Source of the DNA: DATFVA01 sp963839165
GTDB taxonomy: Bacteria > Bacteroidota > Ignavibacteria > Ignavibacteriales > Ignavibacteriaceae
Length of the DNA stretch: 64,000 nucleotides
Assembly: GCA_963839165.1 (NCBI GenBank)
Contig: CAWIUG010000005.1
Coordinates: forward strand, 1,302,001 to 1,366,000
Reading direction: 5' to 3'
The position numbers and the translations under genes were made by a program. Shown here piece by piece: positions 27,132 through 36,149 of the stretch; the stretch's first letter is position 1; each line of letters begins with the position of its first letter. The notes below the pieces were generated by a model. It searched no databases. It was not told the origin of the DNA and worked only from the letters and a program-made list of their open reading frames with translations.

Positions 27132-28868
27132 TTACTTAATTAAAACCATTTTTTTGCTTTTCATAAAATTGTTTACTCTCATCCTGTATATGTATAAACC
27201 GCTTGCCAATGATGTACCGTCAAAATTAACTTCATACTGATTTGCCTGCTGAAATTTATTTAGAATAGTACTAACCTTTTGCCCGAGAATATTAAAAACC
27301 TCTATGGTCACCACGCCGTCTTCGGGAATTGTATACCTGATCCTGCTGGTTGAATTAAACGGATTTGGATAGTTCTGAAATAGCTTAAAATCCGGGGCCA
27401 AAGGTGGTCCATGATCGCCGTTTAAGTCAAATGGGTATCCGAAATTATTATCATAGAAGTTCTGGACCTCATCGGAGATTTCCTTTGCCGCAGTTATAGA
27501 ACCGATCGCAGAATTGCCACGCCCCACAATAAAACCCAGCAATATCTCAATTTCCTGATTTTTTGCCAGGGTAAAAGGTCCTGTTGATTGAATATCGCTG
27601 ACATCGGCGGGGTAGGTATAAGTCCAGCCCACAGAATTAACCGGGTTCCCGGAACACCAGTAATGAGGATTAATTTCACTGCAAGGTATCCCTCCAGAAA
27701 CTTGTGAGTAGGGCCAGGTGCAGGGATCAACCACTTCGCCGTTTGAAGTTAAACCCAGCAGATAATTTCTTGCCTCGTTAATATGGTATGGGTTACTAAT
27801 ACCGGGAACTGCATGGAGAAGAATCACCGATGCGGTCATATTCAGGTTTTGCGCTCCGGGACAGATCTTTGCTCCTAATGGTCCTCTGAAGCTGCGGGCA
27901 GTATCAATAGCTATATCAATTCCCTCCTCATAAATATTATTACCGTTAAGGTCTTCAAAAGATCTTCCCGCCTGAAATGATAAAGGACCTGTAAGGATAT
28001 TAGTCAGGAAACAAGGTGGGTTGTCCCCCCAATCCTGGGGACTGGGAGTATTCAAATAAGTGTAGGCAGCATTTCTGATTGTATCACATCCAATACGGTT
28101 AAATCTAACTCCATCAACTTCTCCTATATCAGCGTCAGCAAAATATCCGAAATAGACGCTCTTTAAAGTGTCTGCCAGCAGACCAGTGTTTTTGATTCTG
28201 TATCTTACAAATACAACACTGTCAAGAACTCCAGCAGATGTGTATCCAAAGACTGTCTGCCTGATTTCTATACCCTGCGGTTCGGAAATCCAATGTGTTC
28301 TTTCACTGACCGGAACACCATCATTGTAAACACACCAGAAACTCTCATCACCCGGCATATCAGGTTTATCCTCATTTGGATCCCAGATCCCGTTATTGTT
28401 CAAATCAACAGGATCGTATTCTCCATCATTATTACCGTCATAAAAATCAGCCCCAAGATCAACTGCAGCTTTCCAGTTCCGCCAACTTGTTCCGAATGGC
28501 GTATCGTCAGCCCCGACCCTGTATATTGAGGCCAGGGTATCATCGGGTGCCATTCCGACTGTTCCGGGCTGATAGGATGTTTCTACATACCATGTTGTAT
28601 TTGCCCACATACTGTCATTGGTATATCCACTTAAAATTATATCTGAGGAGAACAAAAACTCATGTCCCTCAAAGTAACCATTTGTCCTTCCGCCGTCAGG
28701 AATACTTACAGCTGCAAGGTTTCCCTTGTTATTAAAAGGCAGAGAGATGTGGTTGATGTTTATCCTGGCCACAGAACCTAAGGTCTGACAGTAAATAGTT
28801 TGGCTGCCGGATAATAGAATAACTGATAATAACGCAGTAAGAAAGATTGAGAACCCTTTAGATACCAT
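27132..28868 (-). CDS. Secreted T9SS cargo protein, paralogue 2
   Basis: 578 residues, collinear with the downstream paralogue over its full length: ARININHISLPFNN against ARMNVNNIDLPLNN, IPDGGRTNGYFEGHEFLFS against IPDGGRSYGYFENHQFLFS, DGNNDGEYDPVDLNNNGIWD, FWCVYNDGVP, QGIEIRQTVF, and the NPFNSTSRIRYTIPEDG type IX domain at the end. It keeps the calcium-loop-like run near 150 and DLNGNNIYEEGIDI near 312. The pair is a tandem duplication that has diverged, with all main blocks retained in both, which argues both are used. Confidence 0.78.
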   Translation of the reverse strand: MVSKGFSIFLTALLSVILLSGSQTIYCQTLGSVARININHISLPFNNKGNLAAVSIPDGGRTNGYFEGHEFLFSSDIILSGYTNDSMWANTTWYVETSYQPGTVGMAPDDTLASIYRVGADDTPFGTSWRNWKAAVDLGADFYDGNNDGEYDPVDLNNNGIWDPNEDKPDMPGDESFWCVYNDGVPVSERTHWISEPQGIEIRQTVFGYTSAGVLDSVVFVRYRIKNTGLLADTLKSVYFGYFADADIGEVDGVRFNRIGCDTIRNAAYTYLNTPSPQDWGDNPPCFLTNILTGPLSFQAGRSFEDLNGNNIYEEGIDIAIDTARSFRGPLGAKICPGAQNLNMTASVILLHAVPGISNPYHINEARNYLLGLTSNGEVVDPCTWPYSQVSGGIPCSEINPHYWCSGNPVNSVGWTYTYPADVSDIQSTGPFTLAKNQEIEILLGFIVGRGNSAIGSITAAKEISDEVQNFYDNNFGYPFDLNGDHGPPLAPDFKLFQNYPNPFNSTSRIRYTIPEDGVVTIEVFNILGQKVSTILNKFQQANQYEVNFDGTSLASGLYIYRMRVNNFMKSKKMVLIK

Positions 28869-29052
28869 ATTTTTTATCTCACTTTGTTAATCGTATTGTT
28901 AACCACTGATTGAAATAATATATGAAGATTAGAAGAACTCCCCGTATCTATGAAGGTACATTATCGAAGCTAAGCTATATCATCACCCCGGAGTATCTGA
29001 ATATTTATTTGTAAAATAAGGTAATTGAGTCTAATACTCAATAAACAATAGT

Positions 29053-30531
29053 TTAGATACCATTCCCTGCTTTGAATTTTACAAGCCCTGCTGTACCCGT
29101 GGCTATCCATACCGCCCCATTATTATCTTCGATCGCCCCTTTTATTTCATCTGAGGATATGGGTGAATTGTTTGTATTGTACCCGGTTATTTGGGATGTG
29201 CCCGTTATTTTATACAGCCCGTTCCCTGTGGATACCCATTTAATATCTGTGCTGCTGATATAAATACTATTTATTAATATAAAGGAAGACAGGTTTATAT
29301 TTGTAAAATTGTTTCCGTCAAAGTATGTCAGGCCTCCTGTTACACCGTTAAAGGGATTACAACCGAACCAGATTTGTCCGGAAGGTGATACCGAGGAGCA
29401 TACTACATTTTTGGTCTGATATCCATATTCTTCCATAGGATAATTTGTGAAATTTGTTCCATCGAATGAAACTATGCCCACACTTGTATCACTTACTCCC
29501 AGCCATTTATTCCCTGCCTGGTCAACCGATATGGTATTTACCCAATTGGTAATAGAGGTACTGATAGTATATGTCTCCCAGCTTCCATCATATTTTACAA
29601 GTCCTATTGATGTCCCGATCCAGATAGTATTGTTGTTCCCGGCAGCTAACGCTTTGATGCTGTTGATAGGCAGACCGGAATTCTCTTTACTAAATACACT
29701 CCAGTTCCCGTTATCCAAGACTGCAAGTCCGCCATCGGTACCGATCCAGAGTCTGTTGTACGGATCCACTGTAAAGCAAAGAATCTTGTTGTCAGGTAAC
29801 GGCGAATTATTCTTATTATACTTTTCAAAATTGCTTCCGTCAAAACGAAGTAATCCAAATTCAAGGGTTCCAATCCACTTTACTCCGTTCATGTCTACCG
29901 TAATACACGACAATACATTTGTTGGAATATTACTGTTTGATGTCTTAAAATTTACCCATATAGTCGTATCCTCTAACGCAGAATAAATTGTTCTCACAAG
30001 GTTGCTTTCCACAATAGCATTACTTATAACACCATCCCGAAAACCAGTTTTTTTTAAGGAGATCTTATAAGTACCCGGAATTACATTCCGGATAGTAGCA
30101 GGAGTTATCAGTCCCACAGAACTATCGTTTACAAATATTTCCGAGCTGTCCGGAGAAGAGGTAATATGAAGACTGCCGTACATTAAAGGATTTGAGAGAT
30201 AATCTATATTTGTATCAACATCTGCTTTTTCGGTTACATTAACTATTAATGATGTATCTCGGAAGTATTGCTTTTTAAGAGATAGCTGGTACGATCCGTA
30301 TTCGAGATAAATGAGACTATCAGGAGTTTCTCTACCGGTATTTCTGCCATTTAAATAAATAGTTGCACCTTCAGGGTTTGATCCAATCTTTATTTTACCG
30401 GTAGAAACAGGATCGGGAGGCGGACTGACTGTAACATCTTTATCACAAACAAATGCTGTGCTGCTCAATAAAAATAAAAGTATAATTATTGAAAATATAT
30501 TTAATGATATAAATGGAAACTTATCTTTCAT
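29053..30531 (-). CDS. Exported PEGA-domain and beta-propeller (Reg_prop-type) protein
   Basis: 492 residues. After a hydrophobic N-terminus come two PEGA domains (GKIKIGSNPEGATIYLNGRN near 45-64, with EYGSYQLSLKKQYF; and SLHITSSPDSSEIFVNDSSV near 118-137, with PGTYKISLKKTGF). From about 195 a propeller of two-component-regulator-like blades follows (GVKWIGTLEFGLLRFDG, RLWIGTDGGLAVLDNG, TIWIGTSIGLVKYDG, KWVSTGNGLYKI, AVWIATGTAGLVKFKAG). There is no kinase or output domain, so it is a stand-alone surface or periplasmic propeller. PEGA domains usually bind cell-surface structures. It has no type IX C-terminus. Confidence 0.75.
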   Translation of the reverse strand: MKDKFPFISLNIFSIIILLFLLSSTAFVCDKDVTVSPPPDPVSTGKIKIGSNPEGATIYLNGRNTGRETPDSLIYLEYGSYQLSLKKQYFRDTSLIVNVTEKADVDTNIDYLSNPLMYGSLHITSSPDSSEIFVNDSSVGLITPATIRNVIPGTYKISLKKTGFRDGVISNAIVESNLVRTIYSALEDTTIWVNFKTSNSNIPTNVLSCITVDMNGVKWIGTLEFGLLRFDGSNFEKYNKNNSPLPDNKILCFTVDPYNRLWIGTDGGLAVLDNGNWSVFSKENSGLPINSIKALAAGNNNTIWIGTSIGLVKYDGSWETYTISTSITNWVNTISVDQAGNKWLGVSDTSVGIVSFDGTNFTNYPMEEYGYQTKNVVCSSVSPSGQIWFGCNPFNGVTGGLTYFDGNNFTNINLSSFILINSIYISSTDIKWVSTGNGLYKITGTSQITGYNTNNSPISSDEIKGAIEDNNGAVWIATGTAGLVKFKAGNGI

Positions 30532-30554
30532 ATCAGATAAACTTTTGTTTCTTT

Positions 30555-31517
30555 CTAATAAACAGGATTATATCCCAGCTCTGTTATAAACTTATCGATA
30601 AATCTTATGTCATATTCTTTTACGATATACGAACCAAAGACTCCAAAACCGCCGGAGATGTTTGAAAAATCATTTTCATCCAATCTTACAGTGAAGTTAT
30701 TATCCAGACTTGTTGAAGAATAGTATCTTCTAAGATTCTCGTCGAGTGAATAAACCTTTATTGAATTATTAAGAAGTATAGAATAATTATTTTTATCCGG
30801 ATCTCCTTCTGAAATCGACATCAGTGTTTGTTCGATTACATCAGGATCAAATGCAATGCTTGATTGGTTGGAAACAACAGGATATACAGGAACACTCTCT
30901 CCATCTTCCTGAGTATATTTCAATGGCACTTCAATAGTATGTTTTTCCGTCTGTCCATTTACTTTTTTGAAATAGGTGACCGTAAATGACGGGAAATAAA
31001 AACCATTACTTTCATTCATATTCCAATAAACATCTATAAGAGGAGTATTTACAGGAGGGATAACCTTTGAACTGTTCTTATCATCAAAAATTATTTCCTT
31101 TGCACTGGTTGTAGATGATTTGAGTCTTCTTCCGTTTGGCAGCAATGCTTCTATTTCGATTGGTTTATTAAAATCTATATGAACATTATCTAAATAATAT
31201 ATTCTTAGTGAATCGTCATATCTTGCATTTCCCAATCTGCTTACAACACTATCCCGGAACACATAAACTGAACCATTATACCAGAGCCTCAGGTCTGCCC
31301 CGGTAACTGCAGGATCGGTTGTATTAGTGTATGGATCATATCCATCAACTTCATAACTATGGGAAATCATTGCAACCTGGTATGTAGTATCACCGCTTAA
31401 AATACAATTAAGCACATATCTTTCGTTATAATCGTTTTTGGGATTAAGACTTTGATCACACGATGGAAAAATCAACAGGAAAAGTAAAGAGGACGAAATA
31501 ATATAAAATTTTTTCAT
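30555..31517 (-). CDS. DUF4249 lipoprotein partnered with a TonB receptor
   Basis: 320 residues with a clear lipobox (LLFLLIFPSC, Cys20). The mature protein has the strand-rich N-terminal pattern of DUF4249 (RYVLNCILSGDTTYQVAMIS, VTGADLRLWYNGSVYVFRD, KPIEIEALLPNGRRLKSST). Members of this family are encoded next to outer-membrane TonB receptors in Bacteroidetes-like bacteria and are thought to be surface partners for uptake. Its start overlaps the receptor stop as ATGA. The ligand is unknown. Confidence 0.8.
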   Translation of the reverse strand: MKKFYIISSSLLFLLIFPSCDQSLNPKNDYNERYVLNCILSGDTTYQVAMISHSYEVDGYDPYTNTTDPAVTGADLRLWYNGSVYVFRDSVVSRLGNARYDDSLRIYYLDNVHIDFNKPIEIEALLPNGRRLKSSTTSAKEIIFDDKNSSKVIPPVNTPLIDVYWNMNESNGFYFPSFTVTYFKKVNGQTEKHTIEVPLKYTQEDGESVPVYPVVSNQSSIAFDPDVIEQTLMSISEGDPDKNNYSILLNNSIKVYSLDENLRRYYSSTSLDNNFTVRLDENDFSNISGGFGVFGSYIVKEYDIRFIDKFITELGYNPVY

Positions 31518-33760
31518 ATCTTGATTTTTACAGTTGCTGTTGGCATAACAGGCAGCATATTCACTCTTTCTCCGGTTTCTCTCTTAAAATAAAAAATGTT
31601 TTTACGGTTATATACATTAATAACACTCACATCTACAGCAAGATTAAGGAATCCGAGCTGGATTGATTTAGATACACTAAGGTCAAGCCGATGATAGTCA
31701 GGCAGCCTTTCAATATTTCTGTCACCTAGTATCAGATAGGGTCTGGAAAAATCATCTGAATACCAGCCGGTTTCCGGTCCGACAGGGAAATATTTGTCGT
31801 AATAACCTGCAAGTGGGGTAAAAGGAAGACCTGAGTTGAAACTCCATACTGCACTGGCCTGCCACCCGCTTCCAAAATCATAAGCAGCGCTTAGATTTAC
31901 TCCGTGCCTGGAATCGTACCTTGGGTAATATATATAATCACCTATACTGCGGTACGTCCAGCTTAGAGTATAAGAAGTTATTATACTTAAAGAAGGAGTG
32001 ATGTATTTATACGAAAATTCCCAGCCGTATGATTCTCCTCTTCCAGGTATCAGATCGGGTTCGGTTATTAAAACCTTCGTCTGATTAATGAGCGGAAGAT
32101 TATGAATGATTTTGTAATAACCTTCAACCTCTACGGTTGATTCGGCTGTTAAGTTAACCTCTGTCCCAATTATGTAATTAATAGCTGTTGAAGGATTAAG
32201 ATATTCGGGAGTAATTAACCAGGGTTCAAAGAGATTTATTACTTCATTCTCGTCAGCTATTGTTGAAACTTCCTGGGAATTAATGGCCCATGCTCCCTTC
32301 AAAGCAAAGAATGGCAATGGTCGATAGGTGGCACTTATTCTGGGTTCGGCGATCCCGCCGCCATTTTTGGAAACACCTGTGAGTGAATATCTCAGCCCTG
32401 CATCAAGTCCGAAGTTATCAAACCTCAATAACTTATATTTACCGTATACAGAAAAGCTGCCGCCAAATTCATTTAAATCGGTAGGGACGCCTTGTTTGTT
32501 TTTCAGATGCAGACTGGTAGATAAAGCCTTGAAATTAAAACCGGCACCCAATTCGTCTTTGGTCTCGAAAACATTTGTAAGATCAAAGCTGAAATTGACA
32601 TCAGTAACCTGATTTTCTTTGGGTTTAATATTACTCTCGTTCGGATTTACTCTTCCATTAAATCCGCTAAAGGAAAGTCCAAGTCGTGAATAAAGCGGTA
32701 CATCATAAACCTGGAGCCATTCGAAACCAATAATATTATTGTTCCAGTTAAAATCTTCCCTCTCGGGATTATTATAATCAATGATATCACCGCTTAAAAA
32801 CCCGAAAAGAAGAAATCTCCCATTATTAAGAAAATCAGGGTTTGAGTAATTCAGCTTAAATGATGCATCATAAAAGTTAATCGGTACATTTTGATCATTT
32901 AAAAGTTTCTTAAGAATGCCGGATGAAAAGCTTTTTCTGCCGGTTAAAATAAATGAACCGTGGGGTAAAGGACCTTCAAACAGCATCTTGCTTGTAAGAT
33001 AACTGGCTTCCGCTGCTACATCATAATTATTCTGGTTGCCGTTTTTTGTTGTGATATCAAGGACAGAAGATAGTCTTCCCCCATACTCAGCGCCAAAACC
33101 TCCCTTATAGAATTCAACGCTGTTTATCATATCGGGGTCTATTACACTAAAAAGACCAAGTGCATGGAAGGGGTTATAAACGGGAACACCATTCAGCAGA
33201 ACAAGGTTCTCGTCCCCCGTGCCGCCTCTTACATAATATCTGGCAGAAACATCACCTGTAGTACGAACACCTGATAGGTACTGTAATGATCTGAGCACGT
33301 CCGTTTCAACACCTTTCGGCATTACTTCCAGCTGTTTTATACTAAGAGTCTGCTGACCGACATTTGTAGCGTTTTTCTGTATAACTTTTTCTCCGATTTT
33401 TTCTATGGTCCGCAGTTCAATATTTACAGGTACCAGTTGTACATTAATTTGGGTTAATTCTTCCGAATTTATCTTAACTGTTAATTCTTTCTTATTATAA
33501 CCGATGAATGAAAAGACTACACTGTATGTATGACCGGCAGGTATTCCGATGATTAAAAAATTGCCCCTTTTATCAGTCGCTGTTCCTGTACCGATTTCTC
33601 TTATAAAAACATTAGCATAGGTAAGCACTTCCCCGGAAGTAGAGTCGGTTATCGTACCCCTCAAATTGCCTGTACTCTGTCCATAAAGAAGGATACAATT
33701 AAAAAGGAAAATCAGAAAAAACATTCTGGCTGGAGAAAACCTAAAGAACTGACCCGGCAC
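31514..33760 (-). CDS. TonB-dependent outer-membrane receptor with carboxypeptidase-regulatory-like domain
   Basis: 748 residues. A signal peptide (MFFLIFLFNCILLYG) precedes a carboxypeptidase-D-like beta domain (GNLRGTITDSTSGEVLTYAN ... GYNKKELTVKI) and a plug domain (VLRSLQYLSGVRTTGDVSAR, YYVRGGTGDENLVLLNGVPV, YNPFHALGLF, EYGGRLSSVLDI). A beta-barrel follows, ending in FKRETGERVNMLPVMPTATV. It would import a ligand across the outer membrane with TonB energy, together with the DUF4249 lipoprotein downstream. The first codon is a GTG at 33760; an ATG at 33724 is possible and would start at the signal peptide. Confidence 0.88.
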   Translation of the reverse strand: MPGQFFRFSPARMFFLIFLFNCILLYGQSTGNLRGTITDSTSGEVLTYANVFIREIGTGTATDKRGNFLIIGIPAGHTYSVVFSFIGYNKKELTVKINSEELTQINVQLVPVNIELRTIEKIGEKVIQKNATNVGQQTLSIKQLEVMPKGVETDVLRSLQYLSGVRTTGDVSARYYVRGGTGDENLVLLNGVPVYNPFHALGLFSVIDPDMINSVEFYKGGFGAEYGGRLSSVLDITTKNGNQNNYDVAAEASYLTSKMLFEGPLPHGSFILTGRKSFSSGILKKLLNDQNVPINFYDASFKLNYSNPDFLNNGRFLLFGFLSGDIIDYNNPEREDFNWNNNIIGFEWLQVYDVPLYSRLGLSFSGFNGRVNPNESNIKPKENQVTDVNFSFDLTNVFETKDELGAGFNFKALSTSLHLKNKQGVPTDLNEFGGSFSVYGKYKLLRFDNFGLDAGLRYSLTGVSKNGGGIAEPRISATYRPLPFFALKGAWAINSQEVSTIADENEVINLFEPWLITPEYLNPSTAINYIIGTEVNLTAESTVEVEGYYKIIHNLPLINQTKVLITEPDLIPGRGESYGWEFSYKYITPSLSIITSYTLSWTYRSIGDYIYYPRYDSRHGVNLSAAYDFGSGWQASAVWSFNSGLPFTPLAGYYDKYFPVGPETGWYSDDFSRPYLILGDRNIERLPDYHRLDLSVSKSIQLGFLNLAVDVSVINVYNRKNIFYFKRETGERVNMLPVMPTATVKIKI

Positions 33761-33859
33761 TTTTTCTCTACTTATTTAATACAACAAAAAGACTATTAGA
33801 GGTCCCTAACATAACTTAATCTTCATTTGACTGCAACATAATAATATATAATAACTCCC

Positions 33860-36034
33860 TTATGGGGATACTCCCATTTCTTTCAGCAGGAAGTCTGCTC
33901 CGCCAACTTTTTGGGTCACCCACAATACGTAACGGATATCCACTCCGATCGAACGGCTGTAGTCGGGACTCCAGGCATAGTCATTTACAGTCGCTTCGAA
34001 TGCCCTGTCAAAGTTTATTCCTACCAGCTTTCCATAAGCATCCATAATAGGACTGCCGCTGTTGCCTCCGCTGGTATCTGTATTATACAATATAGCTACG
34101 GGAACATCGTTGTATTTCTTATCCGCAAACTGTCCGAAATCTTTCTTCTCATATAATTCTTTTATTTTTTCAGGCAGCTTATATTCACCTGATTCCTTCC
34201 CTTTTTCTATTACACCCTTGAGGGTTGTTATGGGATCATAGTATACAGCATCTGAAGGAGTGTATCCTTTAATATGACCATATGTTAATCTCAGGGTGTT
34301 GTTCGCATCGGGAACAAATGATTTGTTCATCCACAGTTTCTTCGCCTCCATTAATTGCGCAAGCAGCAGATTGAGTTTTCCTTCTCTTTCTTCGTTCCTT
34401 TTGTTATAGTTTTCCTCAATATCATCCATTTGTTTTACAAAGTTGATGTAAGGATCGCTTATATCAGCAAGCTTTACGGAATCATTCCTTAAAAGTGAAA
34501 TGTATTTTTCAGGACTGCTGACGAAAGTACTGTCATATACAAAATCAACGAAACTGTTGACCCTGTTTATGGGACTCATACTCCTGGCGAATACCGCCAG
34601 TGGCTGAAGATCCGATATTTCATTATGCTCAATACCGTCATTAAGCATCTTCTTCATTATCTTTTTATCGATGTCCTCGTGATATGAAGAATAAATAGAA
34701 TTAACCCGTTTCTCAAGCTTCAGGTAATTCTTATCCTTATAAGCGTCTTTCCTTTCTGATTCTGGAAGCTGCTGCGCTTTCTTGTATTTTATGAAAATGT
34801 CAGCAAGCCTATACATATCAATCTGCCGCTGTAACTGTGAAAGGAAAAGAGGTAGTATTCCGTCATTAAAGATATCTTTGTATACATAATCGATCCTGCT
34901 TAATACTTTCCCGTATTTTTCTTTCAGTTCAGGCTTTGAATCAATAAATTGATTAAGATATTTTTCTTCATTCTGTTTTTTCTCGAGGAGGTTGAGACGT
35001 TTAATGCCTATCATCTTACCGCGGTAGTTCTTTTCTGTATTGGAAAGTCCTTTCACTTTTGATGCGGACTGCAGCTCAAATCCGGGATCATTCTTTCCTC
35101 TCTCAAGGTTCAGGTTAATCAGCCAGGCGTATAGTTGCTGAATATACGGGAGCTGATATTCGTATTGATATTTCAGAAAATCTGATGGCTGATGTTTGAA
35201 TGTCTTTGCGGGATACCCAAGGATAAATATAAAATCGCCTTCCTCTACACCTTGTGGATTAACCTGTATGAATTTTTTCGGATGATAAGGAACATTGTCT
35301 TGTGAATATTCTGCTGCTCCGCCGTCAGGTGCCGTATAAGCACGCATAAAGGAAAAGTCTCCATTATGCCGCGGCCATACCCAGTTATCAGACTCTCCGC
35401 CGAATTCACCTATGGCCCTCGGGGGAATATAAACCAGCCTTACGTCTTTTATTACTTTATAACGGAAGAGTACATAAGTTTGCCCTATGAACATCTCAGA
35501 AACCTTTGCCTCAATAGCCGGATCTTTTTCTTCCTCCCTCTTGACAATCTTCGCTATCTTATCCTGGATGGCTTTCTCACGTTCCGATACATCGGCCACT
35601 GCGTTAGCTGCATCTAATACTTCGTTACTTACATCTTCATACGACTGGGTGATCTTACAGGTTACTCCCTCGGCTGGTATCTCCTGCTCCCTGCTCTGAG
35701 CGAGAAAACCATTTTCAAGGTAGTTATGTTCCGTGGTACTGGCCTTCTGAACGGCTCCGAATGCACAGTGATGATTTGTAATTATCAAACCATCAGGGGA
35801 AACAAATGAACCGGTACAGCCTCCCAGGTGTACCAGAGCATCAACCAGGCTGACGCTGTCCGGGTTATAAACTTCATCAATTGGTATCTTTAACCCTGCA
35901 TCCTTTAAATCGAGATTCCTGATCTCCGTGAGAGGATACATCCCCTCATGGGGATTAAAAGAGGTAAATGCGAAAAAAAGAATTGAAATGAGAATCAGCG
36001 CTTTACTTATAATACGGGGTGATACATTCTTCAT
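33860..36034 (-). CDS. S46-family dipeptidyl-peptidase, DPP11-like by specificity residue
   Basis: 724 residues, family-typical length, with a signal-like N-terminus. The chymotrypsin-fold motifs of S46 are present: GGCTGSFVSPDGLIITNHHC with His89 and TSGGNSGSPIMDAYGKL with catalytic Ser659. Eighteen residues after the serine is Arg677 (NFDRAFE), the position that in characterised S46 enzymes separates DPP11 (Arg, cleaves after Asp/Glu) from DPP7 (Gly, hydrophobic). It should release acidic-residue dipeptides from peptides in the periplasm, fitting an amino-acid-using lifestyle (see tryptophanase). It stands alone. Confidence 0.88.
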   Translation of the reverse strand: MKNVSPRIISKALILISILFFAFTSFNPHEGMYPLTEIRNLDLKDAGLKIPIDEVYNPDSVSLVDALVHLGGCTGSFVSPDGLIITNHHCAFGAVQKASTTEHNYLENGFLAQSREQEIPAEGVTCKITQSYEDVSNEVLDAANAVADVSEREKAIQDKIAKIVKREEEKDPAIEAKVSEMFIGQTYVLFRYKVIKDVRLVYIPPRAIGEFGGESDNWVWPRHNGDFSFMRAYTAPDGGAAEYSQDNVPYHPKKFIQVNPQGVEEGDFIFILGYPAKTFKHQPSDFLKYQYEYQLPYIQQLYAWLINLNLERGKNDPGFELQSASKVKGLSNTEKNYRGKMIGIKRLNLLEKKQNEEKYLNQFIDSKPELKEKYGKVLSRIDYVYKDIFNDGILPLFLSQLQRQIDMYRLADIFIKYKKAQQLPESERKDAYKDKNYLKLEKRVNSIYSSYHEDIDKKIMKKMLNDGIEHNEISDLQPLAVFARSMSPINRVNSFVDFVYDSTFVSSPEKYISLLRNDSVKLADISDPYINFVKQMDDIEENYNKRNEEREGKLNLLLAQLMEAKKLWMNKSFVPDANNTLRLTYGHIKGYTPSDAVYYDPITTLKGVIEKGKESGEYKLPEKIKELYEKKDFGQFADKKYNDVPVAILYNTDTSGGNSGSPIMDAYGKLVGINFDRAFEATVNDYAWSPDYSRSIGVDIRYVLWVTQKVGGADFLLKEMGVSP

Positions 36035-36072
36035 TGTTTTCCCTGATTTTTTTTCTTTGTTCCGGTAAAGTT

Positions 36073-36120
36073 AAAAAAAAAGAGGCCGTCTTAAAAGATG
36101 ACTCTTCTAAGACAGCCTCT
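36073..36120 (-). terminator. Terminator of the ccm operon
   Basis: On the minus strand the 13-base arm AGAGGCTGTCTTA and its partner TAAGACGGCCTCT (one mismatch) form a stem followed by an eight-base T-run, 30 bases after ccmF. It separates the ccm unit from the S46 peptidase gene. Confidence 0.88.
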
Positions 36121-36149
36121 ATAATTCAATTTTTTTCAGAATCTGAATG

